From positions 372,001 through 436,000 of the forward strand of contig JAGYXB010000456.1 in assembly GCA_022495005.1 (NCBI GenBank): DNA of 64,000 nt. Direction: 5' to 3'. This document shows positions 43,750 to 54,891 of the stretch, one piece after another. Position 1 is the first letter of the stretch. Each line of letters begins with the position of its first letter. The notes under the pieces were generated by a model that was not told the origin of the DNA, ran no database searches, and worked only from the letters and a program-made list of their open reading frames with translations. The translations under genes were made by a program, and so were the position numbers. Origin of the DNA: Rhyacophila brunnea. Lineage: Eukaryota; Arthropoda; Insecta; Trichoptera; Rhyacophilidae.

Positions 43750-45475
43750 TCATATTTAAATTTGAATTGCAAACAAACAGTTACATACTACATTACATTT
43801 AGAATGTAGAGAAGTAATAAATTATATAGAGAAATAATAATAATAATAAAAGAATAAATGAACGTTAAGGTATGAATATTTTTATTATATTTATTCAATA
43901 TATAGAGGTATACAAGAATTTGGGAATGCAGTGGATTTTTTTAAATTTGACAGGTAGACAGTACAGAAAATACTTTAATTGTGTAGGTAGATAATATATA
44001 TTTCAGGAGAAAAACTTGGACTGAGTGGTATTTGAAAGCTCGTTTGGTTGTTCGTATAATTGCTTGGACTTCTATAAGCTTTTGCTCCAAGTTCTAATCT
44101 TGATAATTGTATTTTATAGCTGCGCTATCTGATATAATTTCAAAATTCGGCAATAATGTAATATACATGTCTCCACGTTTGAAGCCATGATCTATATTTT
44201 TATTATTAAGGTCAACCAACAAAATCAATCACAGAAGTATACAAAACAAATGAATAAATAATGATCCCATTAACAGAATTAAATACTTAATGCAGTTTTT
44301 AAAAAATGGAGATAAAAATTGGAGAAGATAGAAAAACAGTTGATATATTAATTAAACAGATTAGCAGAGAATGACAAATTTAAAATCACATATAAAACAA
44401 TTTACAAATAATAACAATACAGTTAAGTACCCAATCATATCATTAACTGTTAAATATTGATGAAAAAGTTAAAATGGGATTTCACTAGTAAAAATAATCC
44501 ACTATAATTATTATAATACGTATCACGTCTTAATGTTTAAAATATTGTGAGCTTACGGTTTTTAAATGTGTAGGCGTACATATTATCTAGTGATATTGAT
44601 TGTAGATGATGCTGATGACATATATTATTATTCAAGTATTCAATTATATCTGAATATAATCCAGGATTATACGTTACGGAGATTACAACAGCCAACAATG
44701 CAATATGAAACGATTTGACGTGACAGTTTTGTCTTTCGTCTAAATAATAATATCTTAAATGTTCGCGATGAGTTGAATCTCGGGCGCCTTAATGTGACGC
44801 ACAAAGCCTGAAAGCTGCCATCGTTTAAAGCGAGGCGCCGCGAGCTTTTGCTCTAATAATTTGATACTTGTCGCGACGCTGTTTTGGAGGGTGCGGTGGG
44901 CTAATCCGACTTTAGAAATCAAAATGAGATAGAGGATATTATATAATTTAATGAATTTAATGCTAAGCATAGATTCGTATATTTGCATATCATTATAATG
45001 CATCGGCAGGGTTTGTAAGTTAATGCATTGTGGGGATTGAGGTTTAAACTAATGTAAAATAAGGTCCTGTTTATATGATAAATTTATAATATGTCTGCAC
45101 GTTTTCCTGACCGTCTAGGCTGCTGAAAAACATCCCAAAAGCAAACATGAAAACATTTTTTATCGTTATTCATTTTTTGTAGCTAATTGCATATTCGTGT
45201 CAGCGCAGTCGTAATTCAGGAATTAAATTATAATCAGAAACATATCGCAATTACTTCATAATTTCTAGAGGGGGTAATGTGATTGTCATCGGATTCCTGT
45301 AACCCAGATCTTAATTATTATAATATTATTTATTAAAATATTCAATTTTTACGTACAATCCGTCAGTAGCTATATATAATATGAATTCGTAATATTATGA
45401 GAGCGGATCTGCAATTTCATAACATGACGAATTAATATTATTTCATAATAATTTCAATATATTATTTCATAGCAA
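43750..45475. other. Non-coding stretch
   Basis: An AAT microsatellite lies at about 43835-43852. The 82-codon minus frame at 44755-45003 sits in a GC-richer patch (TCGGGCGCCTTAATGTGACG) but has no motif I recognise. No gene called. Confidence 0.4.
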
Positions 45476-45479
45476 CTAT

Positions 45480-46085
45480 ACTGCGAAATCGAGAAAAAGT
45501 GGAAATGTTTGTATTTCTGGAATCGACTATAAGTGTAAAGCACGGATGTGAAGGAGAAATAAAAAGGCGCAAATGAATTGCGAAGAATTTAATGACACGT
45601 CTCACCACTATATGGAATGATTTAGGAATTTAAATTATCACGAAACTAATGCTTGTGCAGGTCATGGGCACTGATGATTTGGAAGGAAAAGCAATAATTG
45701 ATGCCTTCGAAATATGGTGTTACCACCGAATTCTTTGTATTTATTGGACAGAATACAGAACGAACCAGTCAATCATCCAGAGAATCCAGATAAACGAACA
45801 GCTCTCGACAATATTATGTCTGAAACGCTGCAGTTTTTTCTATACAAACCATTCAATTTGGAGAAACTGGTGGTTTTGGGTAACCACCAGAGAAAGCGAA
45901 GTAACTATAAACCGTCGACACACTGGAGGGCGACTAAGTGAATGAACTTACTGGAGGCAGCCTTCACTCCGGTCTAAGAGTAGCAAAGGATTGGGAGGGG
46001 TGGATAATCTTTCTAAATTTCAGGGTGATAACGATCCTCAGTTACCAGTGAATGACCAAGAAGAAGAGAAACCCACAAATTAGTT
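45480..46085 (+). pseudogene. RTE-like LINE ORF fragment
   Basis: The tail of an RTE-type reverse-transcriptase ORF in shifting frames: EMFVFLESTISVKHGCEGEI KRR (45500-45575, the 'FVYLGS.I....GC..EI..R' motif), then TKLMLVQVMGTDDLEGKAII and DAFEIWCYHRILCIYWTEYR TNQSII (45640-45780), then LEKLVVLGN in the +2 frame and the DWEGW-like end (about 45985). The order FVYLG, DAFE.WCYRR.L.I.WTE.RTNQS, GN.EGKR, DR..W is the standard RTE C-terminus. Frameshifts and stops show it is dead. Confidence 0.85.
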
Positions 46086-46089
46086 TTAT

Positions 46090-46744
46090 ATAATATTAAA
46101 CAATTACTTCCACCACCACACCATTAATACTTTGACTTTACTAAATGCCTTTCAGATACTTATTATTCAAGATATATACATCAAGTTATTTTAATTGATG
46201 AACACTTTTCGGTTAACAAAGTGATCCATTAATAATTCTGTCGTTAAAATGTTTATCGTCAAAACAACTTATTCTTGCCAAAGTACTCGATATTTCTGTA
46301 TTAAACATTTACTTTGCACCCTTAAATAATTTAAATGTATTATTGAACACGCGAGACTAAATATAACAATAAATATTTCATATGCCCGTCTTTCCACATT
46401 AGTCCACGGAAACATTTTTTATTTCTCCACAAACCATGTTAGTTCATTTCATAACTCTATCCGAATATTATTTTCATGTTGTATGAATTATTCGTAACGA
46501 TACCTACCTCAATTGATATTAAGGCTACATTTTTGTGAACAATCATTCATAACTATGAGTGCGTGTTTACCTGTTAATACAGAGCTTTATTTGAAATAAT
46601 TTTCTCGGATCACGAAAGCTAAGGTAATTTATGTTACATCATAATGTGTTTATGAAATCTTTTAATTATCACGGTAGAAGCTTTAAAATAGTACCTACAA
46701 TAACATAAAAAATATTATATACTATACTATAATCACAATATATT
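46090..46744. other. Non-coding AT-rich stretch
   Basis: No gene recognised. Confidence 0.45.
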
Positions 46745-46752
46745 ATGTTGAC

Positions 46753-47440
46753 CAGTGGCGAAGACTCCATACTAGGCGATTATTTAAAGCTTACCTTCTT
46801 AAGAAAAATATTTTATAATTGCATATTGACATATTTATAATATGTTTTTGTATTCTATAAAAATAATTTAATTTGCCAACGACGGATGTCGTATTTGTAG
46901 GAATGTAGTATACAGAAAATAATCTGCAAAGGTTTAAACATATATACCACAGCGCGCCACCTGTCTTGGCGTAAATAAATGTCGATTATCTTTCAATGAA
47001 TTGTGATTTTTTTGTTGTATGGAATTTACGTCATATAACCCCAGTCAGTATATGGAATTGTATGAAAATGGTAGGCTCCTATCGCAGACCAAATTACTAA
47101 TAATTAGAAAATTTAAAAAAAAATAATGTAGGTATATGGCGTTTAATCGCATATTAATAAATAATATTGATTGTTTTTAAAAAAAAAAAGAAATTTTATA
47201 AATATTTTTTTATGTATATAAATGTTTTGAAAAATACGTAATTTAAACTCTACACTCAATTTTATGTCATCAGTGAGTTTTTGAAATTTCATCGTGTTAG
47301 TGTGTCATTATCATTAGTGAGTAGGTCTATTCATTAGTAGTAGTATCGTATTATCTTCTTATTTCCCGTACCTGACAAGTGTGTTCTTTTTCTCTGATCT
47401 CCATAGCTTTACTCTTTCTAAAAGTTACCCTTCGCCACTG
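46753..47440. mobile_element. 688-bp hAT-type MITE with 8-bp duplication
   Basis: Ends CAGTGGCGAAGACTCC and CCTTCGCCACTG, flanked by ATGTTGAC (46745-46752) and ATTTTGAC (47441-47448): one mismatch. Same family as 25060-25514 but with a longer middle. Non-coding. Confidence 0.85.
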
Positions 47441-47529
47441 ATTTTGACACCTTAGGTGGGAATTAAGTGGCATTAATACAAAAAAGCTCTAAATCATTGT
47501 CACAGCGAAAAAACCATTAATGATCAGAA

Positions 47530-47880
47530 AATATAAAACATAAGATACGCAAATGATACTACAGAGATCGCTGTTGATAAAAAGAAACCTATAGAGCTTT
47601 TACACTGGGTGGAGAAAGGGAATCAAAAATATGGCATCCATATTAACAGGAATAACATCAAGTTGATTTGATCGATCGGGATACCTTTCTACCTTCAGCA
47701 AATATACTTCGAGATCTAGAAACAGTGAACGTATTTGTAAATAAATATATCTGGGATCGACTATTAGTGGATAAGGTGGATGTGAAGCAGAAATTTAATA
47801 TATAGGCATACATAGATTACGAAAAATGTGAATACACGTTACAGTGTGTCCTCATTATCCAAGTATTCGTTATCTCCCCA
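47530..47880 (+). pseudogene. RTE-like LINE reverse-transcriptase fragment with altered active site
   Basis: KIRYANDTTEIAVDKKKPIE at about 47537 carries the RT catalytic box, in which YADD has become YAND. It continues LLHWVEKGNQKYGIHINRNN IK and, after a stop, DRDTFLPSANILRDLETVNV FVNKY (47665-47750), then DKVDVKQKFN. This is palm/thumb sequence of RTE-type RT ('D.T.LLA', 'GL.IN..KTK', 'L.....V..F.YLGS', 'GG...EI'). It covers the ORF just before the part preserved at 45480-46085. Dead by stops and by loss of the first catalytic Asp. Confidence 0.75.
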
Positions 47881-47889
47881 AAAATTTAA

Positions 47890-47965
47890 AAAAAAAAGAT
47901 TTTTTCTATTGGTTATAAAATATTTTCTCAGAAGTGTTCTCAAAATTATGTATGTTCAATATATA
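47890..47965 (+). mobile_element. SINE family A 3' fragment
   Basis: AAAAGATTTTTTCTATTGGT TATAAAATATTTTCTCAGAA GTG and TTATGTATGTTCAATATA match the 3' half of SINE A at 43525-43745. Inserted at or truncated beside the RTE fragment. Confidence 0.7.
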
Positions 47966-47969
47966 CAAA

Positions 47970-48710
47970 ATAATTACAGTTTCTAATGAAATAAAAAATG
48001 ATTTTAAATATTTAGCAACCAAATGGTTGGTTTCAAAAACTTCCAATCAAAATCCCATTAATCACAAACTTATTATAAATATTATATTATAAACCTTTTA
48101 TGGAAAATTTCATATTTTTTGTTTAGATAATATAATAAATTGATTTTCTTTCGAGCATATTTTCAACTCAACTTCCACTGGTGCCCTCTGCATTAAAATT
48201 TATTTACAATGTTTTAAGTCATATTCTAGCTAGGGTGTCTAGGCTCCAAAATCCATTTCTACGATCAAACACAGCTATTGTTCTAAAAAATAATAAACAC
48301 AGCTTTTGAAAAAATCCTTTGATCTAACATTCTGTAGCATTAAAAACAGAGCAGTCGCGGCTACAAAGACGAGACCACGAGACGCGTGGACGTCGAAGGC
48401 TCTATTGTTTCGACGCCGAGTCATTACGACGGCGCATTCACGTGGAGCGTCGTGGCGTCTGCCGAGCACAGTGACTTGGTAACGAGCATAATGGAATTTT
48501 TATAGCTTTGTCAGTTTTGTCAGCCGGCTGTGTAAATATAATCCATTGAAGATGTGACATGCAATGACTACGAGATTTTAGCCCAAATTTAATATTTTCG
48601 TAGTTAAAGCCGCTTTGTTCAAGGCAAATTACTGATTCTTTTGAAATTAATTCATTTTTCTTTATATTGTATATTCGCACTTCCCCGAATCAAACAATTT
48701 AATATACGTA
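47970..48710. other. Non-coding stretch
   Basis: Minus-strand frames 48275-48469 and 48438-48680 overlap and lack motifs. 48350-48470 is GC- and CpG-richer (GACGAGACCACGAGACGCG) than its flanks. No gene called. Confidence 0.4.
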
Positions 48711-48713
48711 CAT

Positions 48714-48845
48714 TGGTGCCTTACTTGCTGCAGTGCATAAGGCGCTGACCTTCCATTCGGGAGCTCTAGGTCCTAGGTCTAGGACCCACATCCACTGGAT
48801 TCACGCATATATGCTTTACCAATTGAGCCACGTGCGTCCAATCTA
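48714..48845. mobile_element. SINE C head fragment joined to an inverted tRNA-like head
   Basis: 48718-48765 (TACTTGCTGCAGTGCATAAG GCGC, TTCCATTCGGGAGCTC) is the family C head. 48795-48840 on the minus strand reads GGACGCACGTGGCTCAATTG GTAAAGC, an A-box-like head of another tRNA-derived unit. The two face each other. Confidence 0.5.
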
Positions 48846-49075
48846 ATTACGATAAAATTAATTAGAAGTATTAACATCTTGACGTACATACCAAATTACG
48901 TTAATTTTGGCAATTCCTTTAAATTATCTATCTCTAAACTCATAATATGAATTCATTATAATGACAACGCTATTCGTGGTTTCAAATTCCCCCAAGTAAA
49001 AGTAATCAACCTTTAATAATAATAATAATTATTATGGTTATGGTATTGTTATAATATTATGTATGGTATCAACGC

Positions 49076-49119
49076 CCACGTTGTCCGAGCGGCTTAAGCG
49101 TCAGCCTATAATGTTACTA
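49076..49119 (+). mobile_element. SINE B head, left part of an interrupted copy
   Basis: GTTGTCCGAGCGGCTTAAGC GTCAGCCTATAATGT is the SINE B head up to the variable region. The copy resumes at about 49646. Confidence 0.65.
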
Positions 49120-49640
49120 CGCATGATCACCGCTTAGCTTAAGGCCATGCATTAGTTGAGGCACGGTCTAAAAAGATCGGGATAGGCGATGTGCGGATTG
49201 CGGGTCGCGGGTGAAAATGACGCCTGTCAAACGAAATATTATTTCTCATATAAATCCAACATACGTCCATTTTATGTTCTGTTTATTATTCTATTAGTAT
49301 CAATAATAATATATTCATTGACATGTTTGCTTTTTAAAGTAAATGGGTAAAGTTTTTAGTCATCTTAACACGATTTTAGAATTAATTGGCCCGTCGCCAT
49401 CACGCAGCAAAGTGACGTGCGTCCGACTCCACGTTCTCTCAATGAATGCGAAGCAAGTACAAATTTTCGTCGCGCGTACAGTTGAACATTATTTGGCGTT
49501 TCACTGATGCGTCACCTTAAGTATAAGTCTTTAATGGCCAGTATTTCAAAATAGTGCTATTGAGGTTCGTTATAAGATTGTAATAGTTTTATATCGAAAC
49601 CATTTAATACAGTTATTTGCCAGTAATTTGCAGTTTACAC
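49120..49640. mobile_element. ~520-bp insertion inside a SINE B head
   Basis: Flanked by TATAATGT and TATAACGT, which look like an 8-bp target duplication of the SINE sequence. The insert starts TACTACGCATGATCACCGC and ends TTTACACGTCGC. The ends are not obviously inverted repeats, so the element type is open. It includes GC-richer parts (GCGGATTGCGGGTCGCGGG and CGTCGCGCGTACAG) and no frame. Confidence 0.5.
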
Positions 49641-49835
49641 GTCGCTATATAACGTCATGAGTCCCAGGTTCGAGTCCGGTGTCTGGCAAATACACATAAT
49701 TATTTTTCAATTTGTGATTGTAGTCAGCTGATTGTGGACCTAATAAGTTGGGCAAGTCGCTAACATCCATTTCTCGTCAAAACAAAAATATATAATACCC
49801 TATTAGGATCAGACATGGTCAAAATAAGATAAAAA
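49641..49835 (+). mobile_element. SINE B, right part of an interrupted copy
   Basis: GTCATGAGTCCCAGGTTCGA GTCC (B-box), then TCTGGCAAATACACATAATT, GGACCTAATAAGTTGGGCAA G and TATTAGGATCAGACATGGTC. Follows the SINE B order of the 10118 and 27799 copies. Confidence 0.7.
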
Positions 49836-49839
49836 GAAA

Positions 49840-50465
49840 GAATTATCACTAATATGATTATTTATTATATGGGGTTAGTTATTTAAATTTATTTATGACA
49901 TTGACACTTGAAAATATATATTTTTTATTAATGAATACAGAATATTTGTTAACTGACTAAACTAAGTTAAATAATTGAATAATTACTTAATGAAAACGAT
50001 TCTGTATGTAGATATTCAGAATGATATAGAATTTGGATAGTAGACGTGTTCTGTATCCGCAATCTGAGCATAACAGCAATTCACAAACACACAAAGGTAT
50101 AATAATTGAATTCTCCTTTAGTAAAAGTAAATAGGTTTGCAGACTGAGTACACTCAGGAGAGCTCCTAATGTAATAACGCACTATGTCCGTGTCTATAGT
50201 GAAGTGCATTAGGTACCAGGTACATACATAGGTAGTTTCGTAACAAAGTTAGTTTCGACCGAGAGTTTCTGACTCATTTGTTTCAATTTTGTACAAGACG
50301 ATAAATTTGAGAAACAGAAACAACATTTTGTTATCAAGGAAAACTTGGCTTATAATTAGTTTTTATAATGGTGTTACTTATCAATTATTCATGGAAAGAC
50401 ATTCTTATGTGAGTATTTTTATAGATAGATAATATGTTTATATTGTTTGTATTGTTACATAATAT
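49840..50465. other. Non-coding AT-rich stretch
   Basis: No gene recognised. Confidence 0.45.
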
Positions 50466-50467
50466 TA

Positions 50468-52161
50468 TACTGCCCTCATAAGCAAAAACACAGCTAATGC
50501 GAAAAAGTCAATTTTGAGAAAAGAGAGGTTATCATGTTTTTCATTGCTGCTTCATTAAAAGTTAATCAATTTTAATAAATGTTTCGGTTTATAATAGATT
50601 ATTTAAAAATTGATATTTTGATTACATAAAAATTGCAAAATTACAAAAACATTGATTATAAAACTTCACTATTGTCTTTTTATTTATGATTTTGAATGGA
50701 ATAATGTCAGTTTCATAAGGAAAAAAACAGTAAATATGTTTTTTTGCTTATAATTTAAATTGTAATGGATATTTTTCAAAAATGACATACTTACTTATTT
50801 TTTAATGTAGGTAATGGTATTTTATTTATTAAATAATATTGGAATGACAATATATTTTTAAATATACAAAAATTCGTCAGTTTTGGTGGGAAGACTCCCA
50901 AAACGTCATCCTATATGCAGGCATTACTTGTCCTTCACGTAGGGTCTACACCAGTGGTTTTCATGTGTGTCCCTGGTGGCCGCATGCGGCTACAAGTGCT
51001 TTACAGAATAATATTTCAAAAATGTATTTACAAAATTATGAAATTGGTTGAATACACATAACTTGTCTGAAATTTCTTTCCACGCTCAAAAATGATCCAT
51101 AATGTGTTTTTCTGATGAGATCATAATATGTAAACCAGTCCGTTTCTGAGAATAAAGTCAATTCAAAGAGTTGGCAACAATTGCTTTATTAACACAATCA
51201 TTGCTGACTTGGTAATTAACACATTTAAATATCATGTTAATTATATCTAATGGCTACTCGCGCCAGTCGCAGTGTCAGCACTAAATGAGTTATTGTCAAT
51301 TTTTCCTACTACTGTATACTGTGAAAGATTATTCAGTGTAATGCACTTCATAAAAAACAAATATCGAAGCCAGTTGACAGATGTAAACTTAGAAGCAGCC
51401 ATGCGGCTCGCATTGGAACAAAGGAATATTGAGGAATTTACGTTTGCATTATTTTTAAATATCGACATAAATATCATTAATTTAATAAGACCAGATAGTT
51501 AGAAATGTGTTTTACGAAGGACCAAGATTAAAATTAACTAATATAGTGCTAACAACGGGACTGCCGCATTTTCAGTAGTTAGATATAATTAACATGATAT
51601 TTAAATGTGGTAATTAAAATTAATTAACTGGTCATTAACATTTTACTTGCCATTATAATTTCATTGGATTTTGCAGCATTTTGATCAAGTTTATCCAATT
51701 GCATACTCTTCAAAACAAGGTTGAAAATCTTTTTTTCACGATTCTTAGTCCAATTTCGAACTTAATCACCTTTGAGTTTTAAAATATCATTAAAAATGTA
51801 AGGCGATATGAAGTTAGTGAATGATTAATTTGAGGTTATCTCACTATTACCAGTTACATGCGGTATTACGTTTGTGTAAAAATTCTAGAATCATAAACAA
51901 AAAAACAGTAAGCCAGCGTTTTTAAGCAAAAAACGCAACAAATCGATAGATGTGCTGTGTTTTTGCTTATGAATCATTATTTACTGTTTTGTTGCTTCGA
52001 AAAGCCTAACATTTTTGCAAAAGTAACGAACACATTATGATGATTTGTATATTAAAATAAATGATTTGCTGTTTATTTTGTTTTGTAATTATGTTCCGAA
52101 TTTTATCTAGTATGTCACCTTATTTTTTCCATTAGCTGTGTTTTTGCTTATGGGGGCAGTA
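50468..52161. mobile_element. 1.7-kb TA-flanked TIR element with nested hAT remnant
   Basis: Left TACTGCCCTCATAAGCAAAA ACACAGCTAATG and right CATTAGCTGTGTTTTTGCTT ATGGGGGCAGTA are inverted over about 30 bp with one indel/mismatch. TA sits at both ends. Related sub-terminal copies of the motif (GTGCTGTGTTTTTGCTTATG near 51951; a CATAAGGAAAAAAACAG/CTGTTTT pair near 50717 and 51984) occur inside. No Tc1-type transposase frame is visible; the only coding trace is the hAT tail at 51272-51502. Confidence 0.7.
50952..51505 (+). pseudogene. hAT transposase C-terminal fragment
   Basis: Frame 51272-51502 reads LLSIFPTTVYCERLFSVMHF, IKNKYRSQLTDVNLEAAMRL and ALEQRNIEEFTF before the stop. This is the hAT dimerisation tail ('F.TTY.CE..FS.M..IKNK.RS.LTD..L....R.A'), of the subgroup often annotated as GTF2I-repeat/ZBED-like proteins. 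CAGTGGTTTTCATGTGTG at 50952 looks like the hAT left end. The body between has been deleted and the right end was not found. The minus frame at 51247-51477 is antisense. Confidence 0.8.
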
Positions 52162-52169
52162 TACTACTA

Positions 52170-52445
52170 AATACATATTATTAAATTTGAAATAAATTAT
52201 TTAGACTCATTTTATACAAAGAAAATTAAGATAAATGAATATCACATTTCATGTCATTCGCATTACGCACTGACGTAGAGTGGGCAAGTTATAAATTTTA
52301 TTAACCTATTTAGAAAATAGTTTTTAAAAAACTTTCACAAAAAAAAAACCAATATACATACTAATCTAGTGACAATGTCATCATTATATGCGTATTTCTT
52401 ATTCATTTTGAAATGTGTTATTTTATTTCAAAAATTAACTGGCCT
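52170..52445. other. Non-coding AT-rich spacer
   Basis: Nothing recognised. Confidence 0.4.
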
Positions 52446-52454
52446 ATAGGTAAC

Positions 52455-52648
52455 CTATATACGACTCTCGTAGTGTGCGTAAGGTGTTAGCCTTCCATGC
52501 GAGAGTTCTGGGTTCGGTCCCGGTGAGGACACAATATTTATATAGTGTTTTTCTCAAAGCCTGGGTGTTTATGATTGTTCAAAATTACTAACAACGATCT
52601 TGTCGAAAGCAAGGACATGGTTATTAATAATTCTAAAAAAAACCTATC
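52455..52648 (+). mobile_element. SINE family C, copy 2
   Basis: Full-length match to 29990-30182: CGACTCTCGTAGTGTGCGTA AGG, TCTGGGTTCGGTCCCGG, then TCTCAAAGCCTGGGTGTTTA TGATTGTTCAAAATTAC and GCAAGGACATGGTTATTAAT AATTC, then a short A-run. One deletion in the head is visible. Confidence 0.8.
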
Positions 52649-52674
52649 TACTTGAATAATCCGGCATCATATTT

Positions 52675-52790
52675 TTTAAGACCTTTTCTGTTTATTTCTG
52701 AGGTGTTTCCAAATTAAATATGTTCAATAAAGAATGTTACATTCTTAAGTTTTGTAAATAAAATATGTGTTAAAAACAGCTTATTATATC
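52675..52790 (+). repeat. Shared SINE/LINE 3' tail
   Basis: TTCTGAGGTGTTTCCAAATT, ATGTTCAATAAAGAATGTTA CATTCTTAAG: the tail seen at 3233-3345 (minus) and 6940-7016. Confidence 0.55.
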
Positions 52791-52794
52791 ATTA

Positions 52795-53620
52795 GCAAGT
52801 GCAAGTATGGTACTGGCTAGCAGGTAAAGTTAGTACTTATTATTGGTTCCTTGATATTGAAGCCACAAACGCGAGTCGAAAATATTAGTGATTTGGTAAA
52901 CGTTTCAGTTATTTGACTATTAATTATTTTTTCTTAGTTCACATTCCCATTTTTCTCCTTAAAATCAGATCCTGGCACAATTCTTGGATAAGTTAGGTTT
53001 TAAGCAGTAGTCTAAAGGCTTATTTCTTGTTAATTTTCTAGGATCCCGGTCTGAGACCAAAATAGCAAACAAAACAATATAAGACGCAAAGATTTTTTCT
53101 TCTTCACTAGAATAAAAAAAATCGTTGCCCTTCGATCTTTTTGTAATAAACAAAGTGTAAGCAAAAAAAACATTTACGGACTAGAGTTAGTGTAACTTTA
53201 TTTGGCGCATTTTTTTCTATAAATCGAGTTTGAATTCACTCGGAAAACAATCGCTAGGTTTGCTAAGGAAAATCCTATTATATATAGCGAAGCCTTTTGC
53301 TACTTGATTTCCCCCAAGTTACTTTTAAGTTGTAAGGGTAAAAACATTTTAAGACGTTTGTGTTTAAAACATCGTTTGTAATAATTTATTCAAGTGTGAG
53401 GCTGTTATATTATTATGTATTTATTATAGGTATTTCATTTATTTGTAGGTACTCTAAATTCTATGGTGGTATTTTGTTTGTAAATTTGATGAAATGTTAT
53501 TAATAAAGGTATAATAACAATTCAATACTAGATATTTTTTTATAGATATGTAATGCTTAATATATTTTTTATAATATACCTCCAATTTTTTTAAAATAAT
53601 AATTATTAATAAATACCTAC
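52795..53620. other. Non-coding AT-rich stretch
   Basis: No gene recognised. The 62-codon minus frame at 52965-53153 has no motif. Confidence 0.45.
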
Positions 53621-53624
53621 CCAT

Positions 53625-53700
53625 ATTATTGAGGTGTTCAATAACGAATGTTCCATTCTTAAATCTTGTGTGTATTAATTGAATTTAAAAAAGTTTAATT
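53625..53700 (+). repeat. Shared SINE/LINE 3' tail
   Basis: TGAGGTGTTCAATAACGAAT GTTCCATTCTTAAATCTTGT G, as at 6940 and 52675. Confidence 0.6.
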
Positions 53701-53704
53701 ATCT

Positions 53705-54558
53705 AAAATGTGATATTCTTCATTCAAAAGTTTCAGTCCTATTCGATAGTATGTAAAAAATATATTTTATTAGCAATTATAATGATCTATCCTGACTACT
53801 ATACATATATTATATTAACAATTAATATAATATGTATTTATTTACTTTCGTTTAAATTGAAAAAATGAGAGTTATTTTATATAAAATTAAAAACAACACT
53901 TATCGTAGTAATTAGGAAATCTTCATGGCTGATATTTGGTCAGTGGCTTGTTGAAGATCTCATATAGGCAAACGAAAAATGCTTGTTAAAATTCCACTCA
54001 GTCCAATATTTTTTTTGAACTTTTAATAGTTATATCTCTAGTTATATCTCTGAAGCTTTCCGCTGAAGTTATGTATTTCCAGTAAAAAAATACATATTCG
54101 CAGGTGTGGACTCTGACCTTCAAACAGTTTCATGGCAAACCGCTAACTTGTCGGTATTTCGACGAACACAAAGTGATTCAGTAGAAAAAAAGCTTTATAA
54201 ACGTGCCACGTTACTTTATCGGTTCGTCAGCTTTTTCCACCACTGCCATTTTACATGTATTACATATATTTATTTTTAGTTACGGCTTTAGTATAATTAA
54301 TATTATACTTATATGTTGGCTTATCCGATTATTTTGTTTTACAGCGTTGTTGGTCTATCTTGGTAACGCGGCGCCATATTTATACTACATTGTAATAAAA
54401 GTGATCATTGCAAATAATTCGCATTTATTTCATTTAATTGTTGTACTATCGTGTCTACTTTCATAGAATGTATATTATATTAGTATAATGTGAAAGAGTG
54501 TATCTCGATACGTATAATATGTATTTGGTAGGTGAACACGGGATGGTATATTTTATCG
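53705..54558. other. Non-coding stretch
   Basis: The 87-codon frame at 54203-54466 encodes a hydrophobic peptide with no family motif, typical of translated AT-rich DNA. Not called. Confidence 0.45.
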
Positions 54559-54562
54559 GTTA

Positions 54563-54888
54563 GGGTTATTTCGCACTATACGGTTTTAACCGTACGGAAA
54601 AAATCGAACGGTAAAAATCCGAATCGGCAACAAGTGTACGCTCTTTTCATACTATACGGTGTATGCACGGTTTTTTCCATCACAAGCTCAGTTTGTGGTC
54701 CGAGCACCGAGCGTCCGAGCTCCGTGAATACAGTTGAAATGGATGGCTGCTATAGATACGGTGTCGTGTCAGTTTTTAACCGTCGCCGTGTAATGTGAAA
54801 AGGGCCATGCTCTTCTTCAGGCCACTAAAAGAATGTCACCGTTCGATTTTTTTTTGTACGATCAAAACCGTATCATGTGAAAGGAGCG
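54563..54888. mobile_element. 326-bp PIF/Harbinger-like MITE
   Basis: Left GGGTTATTTCGCACTATACG GTTTTAACCGTACGG and right CCGTTCG...GTACGATCAA AACCGTATCATGTGAAAGGA GCG are inverted over about 50 bp with internal differences. TTA at 54560-54562 and 54889-54891 is the 3-bp duplication typical of PIF/Harbinger. The 88-codon frame inside is not a gene. Confidence 0.75.
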
Positions 54889-54891
54889 TTA

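Noticed and set aside
54203..54466. 87-codon hydrophobic frame that could suggest a membrane peptide
   Set aside because: AT-rich DNA yields such peptides routinely; no motif, no copy, no supporting signals.
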